A stretch of DNA of 64,000 nt from Microcaldota archaeon (GTDB lineage Archaea; Micrarchaeota; Micrarchaeia; Micrarchaeales; Micrarchaeaceae): assembly GCA_021797495.1 (NCBI GenBank), contig JAJZZO010000014.1, positions 49,086 to 113,085 of the forward strand, read 5' to 3'. Below, in pieces: positions 50,982-59,292 of the stretch. The notes beneath the pieces were generated by a model. The model saw nothing but the letters and a program-made list of their open reading frames with translations, made no database searches and was not told the origin of the DNA. The first letter of the stretch is position 1. Each line of letters opens with the position of its first letter. Made by a program: the position numbers and the translations under genes.

Positions 50982-53900
50982 ATGGATATATTGCTAATTG
51001 GCATAATAGCGTTCTTGACGCTGACAATACCGGGAGAGCTGTTTGCATTCGCGCTTCTCAAAAAGACAAAGCTCGGCCTGTTCAGCATATCCGTAATCGG
51101 ATTCGTATTCGGGCTTGTTGCCGTGCCTACGCTGACATGGCTCGAGTCCTATCTCATGAATTACATACATTTCTTCGCTTTCTCATTGACTCTTGTCGAG
51201 GTAAATGCGCTAATACTTTCAATAGTCGGCATAATACTGTGCCTATGGCAGGGCGTTTTCAACATCGGGGCGTTAAACGTCGTTCCGAGGAAGAAAGAGG
51301 CCAATACCGAAAAGGCTTTGTTGGACGACATGAAAATAAGCCAGACGGCAAACCTCGAAGAGCTCAGGCAGGGCCTCAAGGCGTATGATGCTGCAAAATC
51401 GATAATAGAAAAGCACTTGGAAGAGGAAAAGGTGCTTTCGGAAAGGCACGCGAGGGAACTAAGCGCGATAAATCTCTCGCAATCCGACAAGGAGAGGATA
51501 GACGCACTCCAAAAGGACGAGCGAAACCGTCTTGTGCAGGATCACGAGCAGGAGGAGCGCATACTTCTGGAAAGGCTTTCCTCGGGCAAAATGGAACAGT
51601 CTTCTGTCACTAAGCCTAAGCAAAGCATGCAGATAAACAAGACATATCTTGTGCTCGCCCTGCTGATGCTCCTCGTATTCGGCACAAGAATGATGAGCGT
51701 AGGCATCACGCCGAAATTCTTCGAATTCGACCCGTATTTCGACATGCTTTCAGCGGAGTCGATATTAACATTCGGATACCAGATATATCTGTCGCCTAGC
51801 GCATGGCCCGTAGTCCCTGCAGGCACAAGTATGAGAATACAACCCGTAGTCCCATACCTTGAGGCTTACTGGTACGACCTCGCCAACGCGTTAGGCCCAA
51901 AGAGCACCACGTTCTCAACATCTCTAATGAGTTATGTCGGAGGCATATACCCGCCGATAACCGCCGCGTTGCTGGTTTTCGCGGTTTTCATACTTCTATA
52001 CTATGAATATGGCGACAAGATAGCGCTTATTGGCGCCTCCCTAGCTTCCGTAATGCCAGTGCTGTATACGACTTTTGTCTCTGGGGAACAGCTCCTTGAG
52101 CCGTGGGGCATATTCACGCTTTTCTTCTTCTTCGCCGCGTACGCACTGGCCATACGCGACATGAAGAGCAAACGCCTTGCCATACTGGCAGGATTGGCGT
52201 TCGTCACTACATTCCTAGGCGCACACTACTACACAGTAGACGCTGGAGTTCTTACAATATACATACTGCTGCAGGGAATCGTGAATGTTCTGCAAAACAA
52301 GAAAAGCAAGTATTTCTACCAGATGAATGCCATAGTGATAGTGGTACTTGCCATATTCCTGGTAATGTACAACCCGTATCACGCAACGCTTTCTGGAAGG
52401 ATACCGTCGATTCTTGGCATACCGATAACCGTTAGCGGTCCGCTGCTGGCGCTCATCGCGGTTGCGGTCATGGAATATTTCCCGGGGATACTGGTAAAGC
52501 ACAACATCCTGTTCAAGGAGGTGAACATGAAAACATACCTCGAATGGATAGTCATAATACTTGTGGTGGCATTACTCGTGATAGTTTTCACTCCGGCGGG
52601 CAAGCCCATCACGGCATATGTAAGCCTGAGCAAGAGATTCACAACACCTTCCACCCCGTTATTCATGACAGTGGAGGAATTCATACCTACTGGAACAATG
52701 TATAACTTCGGCGCTTCGGGATTCGGTTTCATTGGTGCTGACATAGCAGGGATTCCGTTGCTTATATGGGTAATAAGCATAATCTCGATGGTCCTCATAG
52801 CAATGAGCGTGTTCTACAAGAAGAGCAGCACGTCGATACTATACCTTTCCATAGCCACGCCTTTGATGTTCGCCGGCTTCTCGGAGGTAAAATACCTGCC
52901 GCATTTCGGCACAGTATACATAATGCTGTTCTGCATAATGCTGGGAGAGGGCATATACATATTCAAGAACGGATTCAAGCTCAAGCATGCCGAGGCTGCG
53001 ATAATAGGCGGGCTTGTGGCTCTTGGAGCGATATTGATAATGCTAGGTTCCTTCTACGGCATAATACTGGCAATAATAATGGGCATCGCTGGCGGTTTCG
53101 TATATGAAATAGCGACAAACACAAAGTACCACGACCTCTTCGAGCCCAAGCCGGTTAAGAATGCCGAGTTCTATATGACCGCGGCAATAAGCCTGGGCAT
53201 ATTCTTCATATCTCCTATATTCGCGCTTGTGTTCCTTATAGCTCTGATACTGCTGCACAAGATGGAGACATACAACAAGCAGCTATGGGGCGTTTTTGCC
53301 GTCTTCTTCATAATATTTATAACAGGCACGCTGATAAACGGCAGCTTAATGCTCGGCGAGATAAGCTCTGTCGTATCCGCACTCAGCTCAAGCGCTATAT
53401 ATTCTGCGAATCCCGCTACGGCATGCAGCACAATAGCGTCAACCTCCAGCATAGGCTACGACCTATTCTGCAACGTGGTTCCAAGCTACTGGCTCTCTGC
53501 CACGGCATGGATGCGCGCAAATGTGGGTCCAAACGCTCCGCGCGTATTGGCATGGTGGGACTACGGCGACTGGATAAACTGGTTCGGCCACAGCAACGCC
53601 GTTATACGCGGTGACAACGCAAGGCCTACTGAAGACTACGCCGTAGCGGCAAGCTACGTTCTGGGTCCCAAGGATAATTACACTCCTGCGGTGCTGCAGA
53701 ACATGATGAACACGAACCAGACGCGCTATATAGTGTTTGACCAAGGCCTGATACAGAAGTGGCAGGCGCTCGACTTCCTGGCATGCGTAAACGTCAACGA
53801 AACCTCACGCGCTTATGCGATAGCACAGGGTGCTGCGCAGAATCCCCCGGTCCCGTATGTACTTGGGTCTTCGCCGTGCGAAGTGCAGCACGATCCGGAA

Positions 53901-54443
53901 TACGCGTTCCTGCCATTGGCTGCGTTGGAGGGCTCTTCAAGCTCGCAGAACATAAACTACTACTGCTCGATATCGAACAGCACCAACCTTTACATAAAGG
54001 CATACACTGCGATAGGCAACTCGCTTTCAAACCGCACCGTATGCGTAAGCACAAAACCAACGAAGAGCGGAGCAATACAGATATACAACAGCAACGGCAC
54101 AAAACTGAACGCAATGATACCATTATCGTACGATTTAGGGGTAACCAGCATAAACGGCATAGAATTTGTCCAATATCTAATGGCATATACGCCCAACGGG
54201 CCAAACAACACGATAACCGATGCCCCGTCATCGTTCTATATATCGAACTTCTACAAAGGCTTCATGTTCGGTTCTCTGCCGGGCTTCAAGCAGGTATATC
54301 CGAACGTTACCACAACACCTGGAGAAAACCTCATAAACGGCACGTATCCGATAAGGATACTGGAGATAGTGAATTATACAGGAGGAACTCCGCCAGTGCC
54401 CCAAAAGCCCAGTTATGTCCACAACAACCTAACCATGCAGTGA
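50982..54443 (+). CDS. aglB: Oligosaccharyltransferase AglB/STT3 with extended N-terminus
   Basis: A 1153-aa protein. The catalytic WWDYG is at 858-862 (LAWWDYGDWINWF). The first acidic motif FEFDPYFDML (D250, D254) lies in the first outer loop of the standard STT3 core. Before the core are ~210 extra residues: about three membrane helices and a charged coiled coil (about 105-200, with LEELRQGLKAYDAAKSII and AINLSQSDKERIDALQKDE). The C-terminal globular domain is rich in NXS/T sequons. It transfers lipid-linked glycan to Asn of surface proteins. It follows S3 by 31 bp. Confidence 0.92.
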   Translation: MDILLIGIIAFLTLTIPGELFAFALLKKTKLGLFSISVIGFVFGLVAVPTLTWLESYLMNYIHFFAFSLTLVEVNALILSIVGIILCLWQGVFNIGALNVVPRKKEANTEKALLDDMKISQTANLEELRQGLKAYDAAKSIIEKHLEEEKVLSERHARELSAINLSQSDKERIDALQKDERNRLVQDHEQEERILLERLSSGKMEQSSVTKPKQSMQINKTYLVLALLMLLVFGTRMMSVGITPKFFEFDPYFDMLSAESILTFGYQIYLSPSAWPVVPAGTSMRIQPVVPYLEAYWYDLANALGPKSTTFSTSLMSYVGGIYPPITAALLVFAVFILLYYEYGDKIALIGASLASVMPVLYTTFVSGEQLLEPWGIFTLFFFFAAYALAIRDMKSKRLAILAGLAFVTTFLGAHYYTVDAGVLTIYILLQGIVNVLQNKKSKYFYQMNAIVIVVLAIFLVMYNPYHATLSGRIPSILGIPITVSGPLLALIAVAVMEYFPGILVKHNILFKEVNMKTYLEWIVIILVVALLVIVFTPAGKPITAYVSLSKRFTTPSTPLFMTVEEFIPTGTMYNFGASGFGFIGADIAGIPLLIWVISIISMVLIAMSVFYKKSSTSILYLSIATPLMFAGFSEVKYLPHFGTVYIMLFCIMLGEGIYIFKNGFKLKHAEAAIIGGLVALGAILIMLGSFYGIILAIIMGIAGGFVYEIATNTKYHDLFEPKPVKNAEFYMTAAISLGIFFISPIFALVFLIALILLHKMETYNKQLWGVFAVFFIIFITGTLINGSLMLGEISSVVSALSSSAIYSANPATACSTIASTSSIGYDLFCNVVPSYWLSATAWMRANVGPNAPRVLAWWDYGDWINWFGHSNAVIRGDNARPTEDYAVAASYVLGPKDNYTPAVLQNMMNTNQTRYIVFDQGLIQKWQALDFLACVNVNETSRAYAIAQGAAQNPPVPYVLGSSPCEVQHDPEYAFLPLAALEGSSSSQNINYYCSISNSTNLYIKAYTAIGNSLSNRTVCVSTKPTKSGAIQIYNSNGTKLNAMIPLSYDLGVTSINGIEFVQYLMAYTPNGPNNTITDAPSSFYISNFYKGFMFGSLPGFKQVYPNVTTTPGENLINGTYPIRILEIVNYTGGTPPVPQKPSYVHNNLTMQ

Positions 54444-54517
54444 GTACGCCTCTTTACCATAAAGTCAGAATTAGATAATAAAGCCAATCAATATCAGTAA
54501 CGCAACAAAATACATGC

Positions 54518-54931
54518 TTACTGTTTTTTCTTATAAACGTCAAAATAGCGCTTCCCTCTCAATACGAACTGCCGCCCTATGCTTTTAGGTTCAAAAGATC
54601 GTTTTGTAAACTCGATGACTTTTTCAGGATCAAACTTCTTACAGCTGTACACATCCACGCTTATGAAGCTTTTTTCTGATAAAGTATGTATGACTATAGA
54701 GGACTCTGCAAGTGGAACCCAACCACTAAGCCCTGCCTTATCCGGAAAAGATTTACGGTCTGTCCTGAAAATTGACGGTGGCGCTTGTTTTTTCATTCCT
54801 ATAAAATCCACTAATTTATCGAGGTAACTGTAGCAGTGTTCAAGTTCTCCGCATACTTCCGGCTTGCATTCATAACAGTCAAGTAATAATTCGTAGCCAA
54901 ACACCCTCTCTTCCTTTTCCTTTTTCGGCAT
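54518..54931 (-). CDS. speD: S-adenosylmethionine decarboxylase proenzyme
   Basis: A 137-aa class 1B SpeD. VPLAESSIVIHTLSEKSFISVDVYSC contains the Glu-Ser cleavage site that makes the pyruvoyl group, the acid/base His and the catalytic Cys. VFGYELLLDCYECKPEVC is the N-terminal strand. It makes decarboxylated SAM for polyamines. The ATG at 54931 is preferred, since the TATA box lies 26 bp before it. Confidence 0.88.
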   Translation of the reverse strand: MPKKEKEERVFGYELLLDCYECKPEVCGELEHCYSYLDKLVDFIGMKKQAPPSIFRTDRKSFPDKAGLSGWVPLAESSIVIHTLSEKSFISVDVYSCKKFDPEKVIEFTKRSFEPKSIGRQFVLRGKRYFDVYKKKQ

Positions 54932-54951
54932 AGTATTGGTTAAACAACCAA

Positions 54952-54963
54952 GATTTATAAATA
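54952..54963 (-). promoter_or_regulatory. TATA box for speD
   Basis: TATTTATAAATC on the minus strand is centred 26 bp before the ATG at 54931, so the transcript should begin at the start codon and be leaderless. Confidence 0.65.
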
Positions 54964-54990
54964 CAAGCATGAAAGTTCAAACGTTCAACA

Positions 54991-55012
54991 TATTTACCCA
55001 CTATTTACCCAC
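54991..55012. repeat. 11-bp tandem repeat upstream of tRNA-Ile
   Basis: TATTTACCCAC occurs twice in direct tandem (54991-55001 and 55002-55012), between speD and tRNA-Ile. It could be a small regulator site upstream of either gene. The rest of the 54971-55121 gap is AT-rich with a TATA-like GTAATAAATATG before the tRNA. Confidence 0.5.
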
Positions 55013-55121
55013 ATATATATTAGATCCGAATAGAGAGTAGGTTTACACACAGATTTCTTGGGCAAAACTCATTCATGCAAAAGTAATAAATATGCTTTTC
55101 AACATAAATCTCTGCAGCAAT

Positions 55122-55196
55122 GGGCTTGTAGCTCAGCCTGGTCAGAGCGGCGGTCTTATAAGCCGTAGGTCGTGAGTTCAAATCTCACCAGGCCCA
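55122..55196 (+). tRNA. tRNA-Ile(UAU)
   Basis: Acceptor GGGCTTG/CAGGCCC, D-stem GCTC/GAGC, anticodon stem GCGGT/GCCGT, loop CTTATAA with anticodon TAT (55157-55159), T-arm GTGAG-TTCAAAT-CTCAC, discriminator A. The body is that of an ordinary archaeal tRNA-Ile whose loop would normally be CTGATAA. This tRNA reads AUA directly. There is no intron. Confidence 0.92.
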
Positions 55197-55277
55197 CCTG
55201 CATCTGCTGCCAAAATCAGCATGATTAATACGGCCAGGCTAGCCAACTCTTTTCCTCAAAGCTAAAAAGCAGTAAAA

Positions 55278-55302
55278 TAGGGTTCAAATCCCGTTCAGAG
55301 CA
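55278..55302 (+). pseudogene. Orphan tRNA 3'-end-like fragment
   Basis: TAGGGTTCAAATCCCGTTCAGAGCA resembles a T-arm (GGG-TTCAAAT-CCC) followed by seven bases and an A, as at a tRNA 3' end. No matching 5' half (GCTCTGA) occurs nearby, and only three T-stem pairs form. It lies 80 bp after tRNA-Ile and before the toxin-antitoxin pair. It may be the remnant of an integration event or a decayed tRNA. Confidence 0.4.
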
Positions 55303-55408
55303 CACTTATTCTTGAAATACTGATAGCGTAAAAGTTCATATATGCATGTACCTGCGCGCTTTATGCAAAGGCTTATATATCAATTATAATATATTATAAT
55401 GTGATTGG

Positions 55409-55618
55409 ATGGATGCAGTATTCAAAGTAAAAATAAGGAGAATCGGAACATCTCTAGGGGTACTAATCCCAAAACAACTGATAGCGGATAAATCGATAAA
55501 AGAGGGCGAAGAGGTCGAAATAGCACTGCTTAAAAAGCGAAAGGATTTGGTTGCAAAAGTTTTTGGCATTGCAAAAGGCTCCAGACATTTTGAGAGGCAT
55601 GCAGTAGATAGGGTATAG
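55409..55618 (+). CDS. AbrB/MazE-family antitoxin
   Basis: A 69-aa protein: KVKIRRIGTSLGVLIPKQLI and IKEGEEVEIALL form the swapped-hairpin AbrB DNA-binding fold; the C-terminal part (FGIAKGSRHFERHAV) would bind the toxin. GTGAT plus three bases precedes the ATG. It is 7 bp from the PIN toxin. Confidence 0.85.
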   Translation: MDAVFKVKIRRIGTSLGVLIPKQLIADKSIKEGEEVEIALLKKRKDLVAKVFGIAKGSRHFERHAVDRV

Positions 55619-55625
55619 TGATTTT

Positions 55626-55997
55626 ATGCTTCTCGATACCTCAGCATGGATAGAATTTTTTATAGGTAGTGAAAAAGGAAAGCGCGTAAAGGAAATATTG
55701 TATATAAATGACTGTTATACTTGTATTGTAACCATGGCAGAAGTTACTAATTGGGCTTTTAAGGAGAAGATAAGCGTTAAACCCTTAATTGAAGCAATAA
55801 AAAATTTGAGCAATATAATAGAACTAGATGAGGACATATCTGTCTTAGCAGGCAAACTGAACTTCGAGAGGAAGAAACTAAATAAAAAATGGGGCATGCT
55901 CGATTCATTTATACTTGCCAGCGGTACAATATATGGGCTAAAGATACTTACTAAGGATAATGATTTCAAGGATATTTCAACGGTCGAACTACTGTGA
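55626..55997 (+). CDS. vapC: PIN-domain toxin VapC
   Basis: A 123-aa PIN nuclease: the acidic set D4 (LLDTSAWIEFF), E39, D93 (MLDSFILASG) and D111/D113 is complete. VapC toxins cut tRNA or rRNA and are blocked by the antitoxin encoded just upstream. GTGAT plus three bases precedes the ATG. The pair lies beside a tRNA-like remnant, as often seen for mobile toxin-antitoxin cassettes. Confidence 0.9.
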   Translation: MLLDTSAWIEFFIGSEKGKRVKEILYINDCYTCIVTMAEVTNWAFKEKISVKPLIEAIKNLSNIIELDEDISVLAGKLNFERKKLNKKWGMLDSFILASGTIYGLKILTKDNDFKDISTVELL

Positions 55998-56044
55998 AAA
56001 CTTAAACATCATATCTCCTAAGGGCGCCCATTGAGAATGTATTG

Positions 56045-56084
56045 AGAAATAAAAATAGAAAAAAGAAAGCGTGAACATTCACGC
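56045..56084 (-). terminator. Hairpin plus T-tract after the carbonic-anhydrase-like gene
   Basis: GCGTGAA (56069-56075) and TTCACGC (56078-56084) form a 7-bp stem overlapping the stop codon. On the minus strand it is followed by TTTCTTTTTTCTATTTTTATTTC. This is the form of an intrinsic terminator. Confidence 0.7.
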
Positions 56085-56792
56085 GTAGCTTTTCCTTACT
56101 GTTCTTATATCCTGTCTTTTCACTTCGGCATCCAGCTTGCTTAGCTTGAGCGAAGCCATGTCAGCGTCACGTTTGACGTCTCTGGGGTTGTCATTATCTC
56201 CTACTATGAAGTATACTTCCTTTGCATGCAGATCATTGGCTGTAAGTTCTATGTCTGGCATGGCATTCTCTATGGATGCCTGGATTACATAGCACTGGAA
56301 CGGGTTGAATTCCAGCACTTTAAAGATCCTGTCGTAGCTTGGCTTCCCGGGGCTTACAACCAAGAGCTTGTGGTGTTCATCATCTTTTGGCGCATTTATA
56401 TCCTTCATCCTAGCAGGTTTAGCCTCTACATTTAATTCTGGGAAAATGCTTTTGAGCGAAGCAAGCTGCAAGTTTGTATTTGCGTTTTCGAGCTCCTCTC
56501 TAGTCGTAAATTTTACTTTCTCAAATTGTTCTATAAGGTTGAGCCTAAGCTCTTCAGTAGCCTTGCCGTTTTCTTTAAGCACAGAGAACGTTTTGGCCAT
56601 AGCCCCGCAATCATCATGGGTGATGAGCGTTATCTTTCTTATTCCGTTTTCACGCACTATCTGTTTTATCAACGGCATAAGGGGAGCCACATTAGCTCCC
56701 GCGTTTCTCAAAACTATCGCATCTTTGTAATTATTTTCCAAAAAAACGTTCAGCCTTCTATCCATGCAGCATATAACCAATTCATCTTCCAT
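56079..56792 (-). CDS. Beta-carbonic-anhydrase-like protein
   Basis: A 237-aa protein. CMDRR (C9-x-D11-x-R13) and HDDC (H59-x2-C62) are the zinc-binding motifs of beta-carbonic anhydrase, in the right order and joined by VLRNAGANV. The C-terminal ~120 residues differ from typical members (KLLVVSPGKPSYDRIFKVL, EVYFIVGDND). It may hydrate CO2, or be one of the related enzymes that hydrolyse COS or CS2, which share these motifs. It has its own terminator. Confidence 0.65.
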   Translation of the reverse strand: MEDELVICCMDRRLNVFLENNYKDAIVLRNAGANVAPLMPLIKQIVRENGIRKITLITHDDCGAMAKTFSVLKENGKATEELRLNLIEQFEKVKFTTREELENANTNLQLASLKSIFPELNVEAKPARMKDINAPKDDEHHKLLVVSPGKPSYDRIFKVLEFNPFQCYVIQASIENAMPDIELTANDLHAKEVYFIVGDNDNPRDVKRDADMASLKLSKLDAEVKRQDIRTVRKSYA

Positions 56793-56934
56793 TTAATCAC
56801 GCAAGCAAACAAATTGCCTTTAAAATCTAAAAAGGCTTTGATACAGGAAATTGCAACAGGATAAAAGCATTTTTATCAAAGAAATTTAAACTTTCGTCAT
56901 TGAAATAAACATGCGAACAAACAGGAGCGATAAA

Positions 56935-57285
56935 ATGGCAAAAAAGGGGCTTAAAAGCGGCACCGCAACCCAAAAAGTGGCGGTAAAGCGGCTCATAAAC
57001 TGCTTTGAGACTGCCAACGAAGAGATCAACAAGGCCCTAAGCCAAAAAGTACCAGAAAAGGAGCTGAAGGCAAGGGTAAAACTTTTCGTCGGCGACGCTT
57101 TCAGGAAGTGCGATGTCGACATAAACAACCCAACGAAAGATGGGTTAAAGCAGGCGATGAACCTGTGCAAGATAAATACTGAAAAAATGTTGGGAGCCAA
57201 AGCAGAACCCATAATAAAGAAGCATTACAGGGAGATGAGCGAAATAATAGACAAGCTTCCAAATGACGGTGATAAAGATGACTAA
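56935..57285 (+). CDS. Small helical hypothetical protein
   Basis: About 116 aa, almost wholly helical and basic in the first half (QKVAVKRLINCFETANEEINKAL, ELKARVKLFVGDAFRK). No family was recognised. AGGAGCG lies eight bases before the ATG at 56935; an ATG at 56911 lies 26 bp after TTTAAACTTT and would be leaderless. It is followed by the DsrE-like gene with an 8-bp overlap. Confidence 0.65.
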   Translation: MAKKGLKSGTATQKVAVKRLINCFETANEEINKALSQKVPEKELKARVKLFVGDAFRKCDVDINNPTKDGLKQAMNLCKINTEKMLGAKAEPIIKKHYREMSEIIDKLPNDGDKDD

Positions 57286-57598
57286 AATCTTGTCAATAAT
57301 ATCTAGCAGGGAAAAAGAAAAGGTAAATCTGGGTATAAGTTTCAGCAGTAGGCGCAGGCAAGCAGGGCATGACGTTAGGGTTTTATTTTTCGGTCCCAGC
57401 GAAATCACAATGGCGGAGAACGACGATATTGCAAAGCTTACATCTGAATCTTTCAGCGAAAACAAGGCAGCTGCTTGCATATTCGTAGCGCAAAACGCAA
57501 AGATAGAGGAAAAACTCAAGGACAAGGTAGACCTTGTGAAGGCAGGGGAATACATAACAAAAAGCATAGACGAAGGCTACACTTCAATAAGCTTCTAG
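57278..57598 (+). CDS. DsrE-like small protein
   Basis: A 106-aa alpha/beta protein: ILSIISSREKEKVNLGISFSS..AGHDVRVLFFGPSE and ACIFVAQNAK are the DsrE/YchN pattern. The Cys in AAACIFVAQN may correspond to the active Cys. Such proteins bind or transfer sulfur, or form hexamers of unknown role. The start ATG lies within the end of the preceding gene. Confidence 0.7.
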   Translation: MTKILSIISSREKEKVNLGISFSSRRRQAGHDVRVLFFGPSEITMAENDDIAKLTSESFSENKAAACIFVAQNAKIEEKLKDKVDLVKAGEYITKSIDEGYTSISF

Positions 57599-57600
57599 AA

Positions 57601-57633
57601 AAAAAATAAAAGTGCAGAGGCTTATTCCTCTGC
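57601..57633 (-). terminator. Hairpin plus T-tract ending the NCS1 permease gene
   Basis: GCAGAGG (57614-57620) and CCTCTGC (57627-57633) form a 7-bp stem that overlaps the permease stop. On the minus strand ACTTTTATTTTTTTTCTAG follows. The opposite gene ends at 57598, so it may also be used from that side. Confidence 0.7.
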
Positions 57634-59157
57634 GTCTTTTGCCAGTGCCGGGGCTACATGCCTTGATGCAAGAAAATCAACATTTTCTTCTATTGTTTCG
57701 GTTTTATTCAGGACCTTTTGCGGGCTGTACACAAATATCTTGAAAAGAACAAAGTATATTCCAGCACCAACCAGAGATCCAAACACGGTCTGCGGGAAAT
57801 AGTTAAATAAGGGGTTCAATGGCCCAAGTCCAAATATGTTTATTAGCACCGCAATAGCCGTAGACACTATCGCTATGGGCCTGAAATTTGCCCAAAAGCC
57901 TTTTGGAACCACATAGAAATCCCTTAGCTTGGACGTGTAGCGCATATTTGCATACCAGTCTACGAGCACTATGAAAGTGAACGGGAATATTATTACCGCC
58001 AGCAGGAGGAGGAAGCTCGACACTGCATTCAATATGCCCACTGCTGCAAGCACTACTCCTAGGGTCCCAAGGGTGATTGTAGCAATCGGCTGTGCGATGG
58101 CCTCCCTTGACTTTTTCCTGAAAAGATTCTGTGCCGAAGCCAGAAGATCTGCTGTGGCGGGATAGAGGTTCATCGCGTTGGTGTGTATTATTGCAAGTGC
58201 CGCGCCTATCGAGGCTACAAATACTACTATTCCTGTTATGCCGCTTAGTGCAGGGAAGCTCAGCGCAGCAATGTTCCAGTTTCCTGCCACGCTCTGAGAA
58301 ACCAAACCCAGCACTCCCATCATAAACACAGGTAGCATTATGGCTACTGGAGCAGATGTGAAGTAGGAGAATTTGCTTAATGCACCTTTTGTGTGTTTCG
58401 ATGGCTTGGCGAATCTCGTTATGGTAGATATCTTGTATGCCCATCCGAGTATAGAAAATGCAACTACTGTGCTTATTGCGGCCCCCCACGTAAAGCTGCC
58501 TGAAGGCGCCATCAGCGTACCTATGTTTATCTTGTATGAAGTAAGCAAGAAATAGGTCAGGATAGCGTAGCTTGCTATTAATATAGGCGAAGTGAACCTG
58601 TAAAAGAACTCGAGCCATTTTGTTCCGAAAAGGACCAATATTATTTGGAGAACTCCCATCACGCCAAACCATATCAATGCGTTTGTATGCGTCAGCGCTG
58701 CCAGTATGAACCCTCCTGTGGCATCGTTAAGCCCGAAGAATCCAAGGTTGGCAAAAGTGTAAAGCAGGGAAAGAGCGCTCGAAGTTCCATAACCGTAAGT
58801 TTTCCTTGAAACCACCAAAGCAGGTACCGGTATCTGCCTTCCCATCTCTGCGAAAAGCCCCGCAGGTATGAGCCCTATGAGGAACCCGAAGAACATCGCA
58901 AGAAGCATGTCGGTTATGCCGAGCTTTATCAACAACAACCCCAATAAAGGAGTCAGCGCGGATGCGCTTGCCATCGCCCAAAAAATAAAGACGCGCCGCG
59001 AGCCTATGGTTCTTGAATTTTTCGGAATCGGATTTACCCCTATGACTTCTATGCCGTTTTTTGAAACTTCTGCCGTTGCGAAAGAGTCAATGCCTGCCGC
59101 ATTGTTAGAAACCGTATTGCTAGTGGTGTCCCTTTTCGAGGATTTAGCCTTTGCCAT
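57622..59157 (-). CDS. NCS1-family nucleobase permease
   Basis: A 511-aa permease with about twelve membrane segments after a soluble ~65-residue N-terminus. Family blocks are SALTPLLGLLLIKLG, VSRKTYGYGTSSALSLLYTFANLGFFG and IHTNAMNLYPATADLL. NCS1 carriers take up cytosine, purines, uracil, thiamine or allantoin with H+ or Na+. The start is the ATG at 59157 with GGGGGTGGAT just before it and a TATA-like CTTTTTATATTTATC near 59190. It is divergent from the ECF operon, so both probably act in nucleobase supply. Confidence 0.85.
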   Translation of the reverse strand: MAKAKSSKRDTTSNTVSNNAAGIDSFATAEVSKNGIEVIGVNPIPKNSRTIGSRRVFIFWAMASASALTPLLGLLLIKLGITDMLLAMFFGFLIGLIPAGLFAEMGRQIPVPALVVSRKTYGYGTSSALSLLYTFANLGFFGLNDATGGFILAALTHTNALIWFGVMGVLQIILVLFGTKWLEFFYRFTSPILIASYAILTYFLLTSYKINIGTLMAPSGSFTWGAAISTVVAFSILGWAYKISTITRFAKPSKHTKGALSKFSYFTSAPVAIMLPVFMMGVLGLVSQSVAGNWNIAALSFPALSGITGIVVFVASIGAALAIIHTNAMNLYPATADLLASAQNLFRKKSREAIAQPIATITLGTLGVVLAAVGILNAVSSFLLLLAVIIFPFTFIVLVDWYANMRYTSKLRDFYVVPKGFWANFRPIAIVSTAIAVLINIFGLGPLNPLFNYFPQTVFGSLVGAGIYFVLFKIFVYSPQKVLNKTETIEENVDFLASRHVAPALAKDAEE

Positions 59158-59292
59158 ATCCACCCCCAAGCTAAATCCATGTGAAGATAAATATAAAAAG
59201 AGTTTGCAATAATTCAAAACCCGAAAACTTTTTATTGGACCAAAAAGCAAGTTATTTAAACAAACGCTCCAAATTTCAATCGGGGTTATCTA

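Noticed and set aside
59158..59292. Purine riboswitch in the NCS1/ECF intergenic region
   Set aside because: I looked for paired arms and the conserved loops of a purine aptamer and saw none; the inferred leaders are too short.
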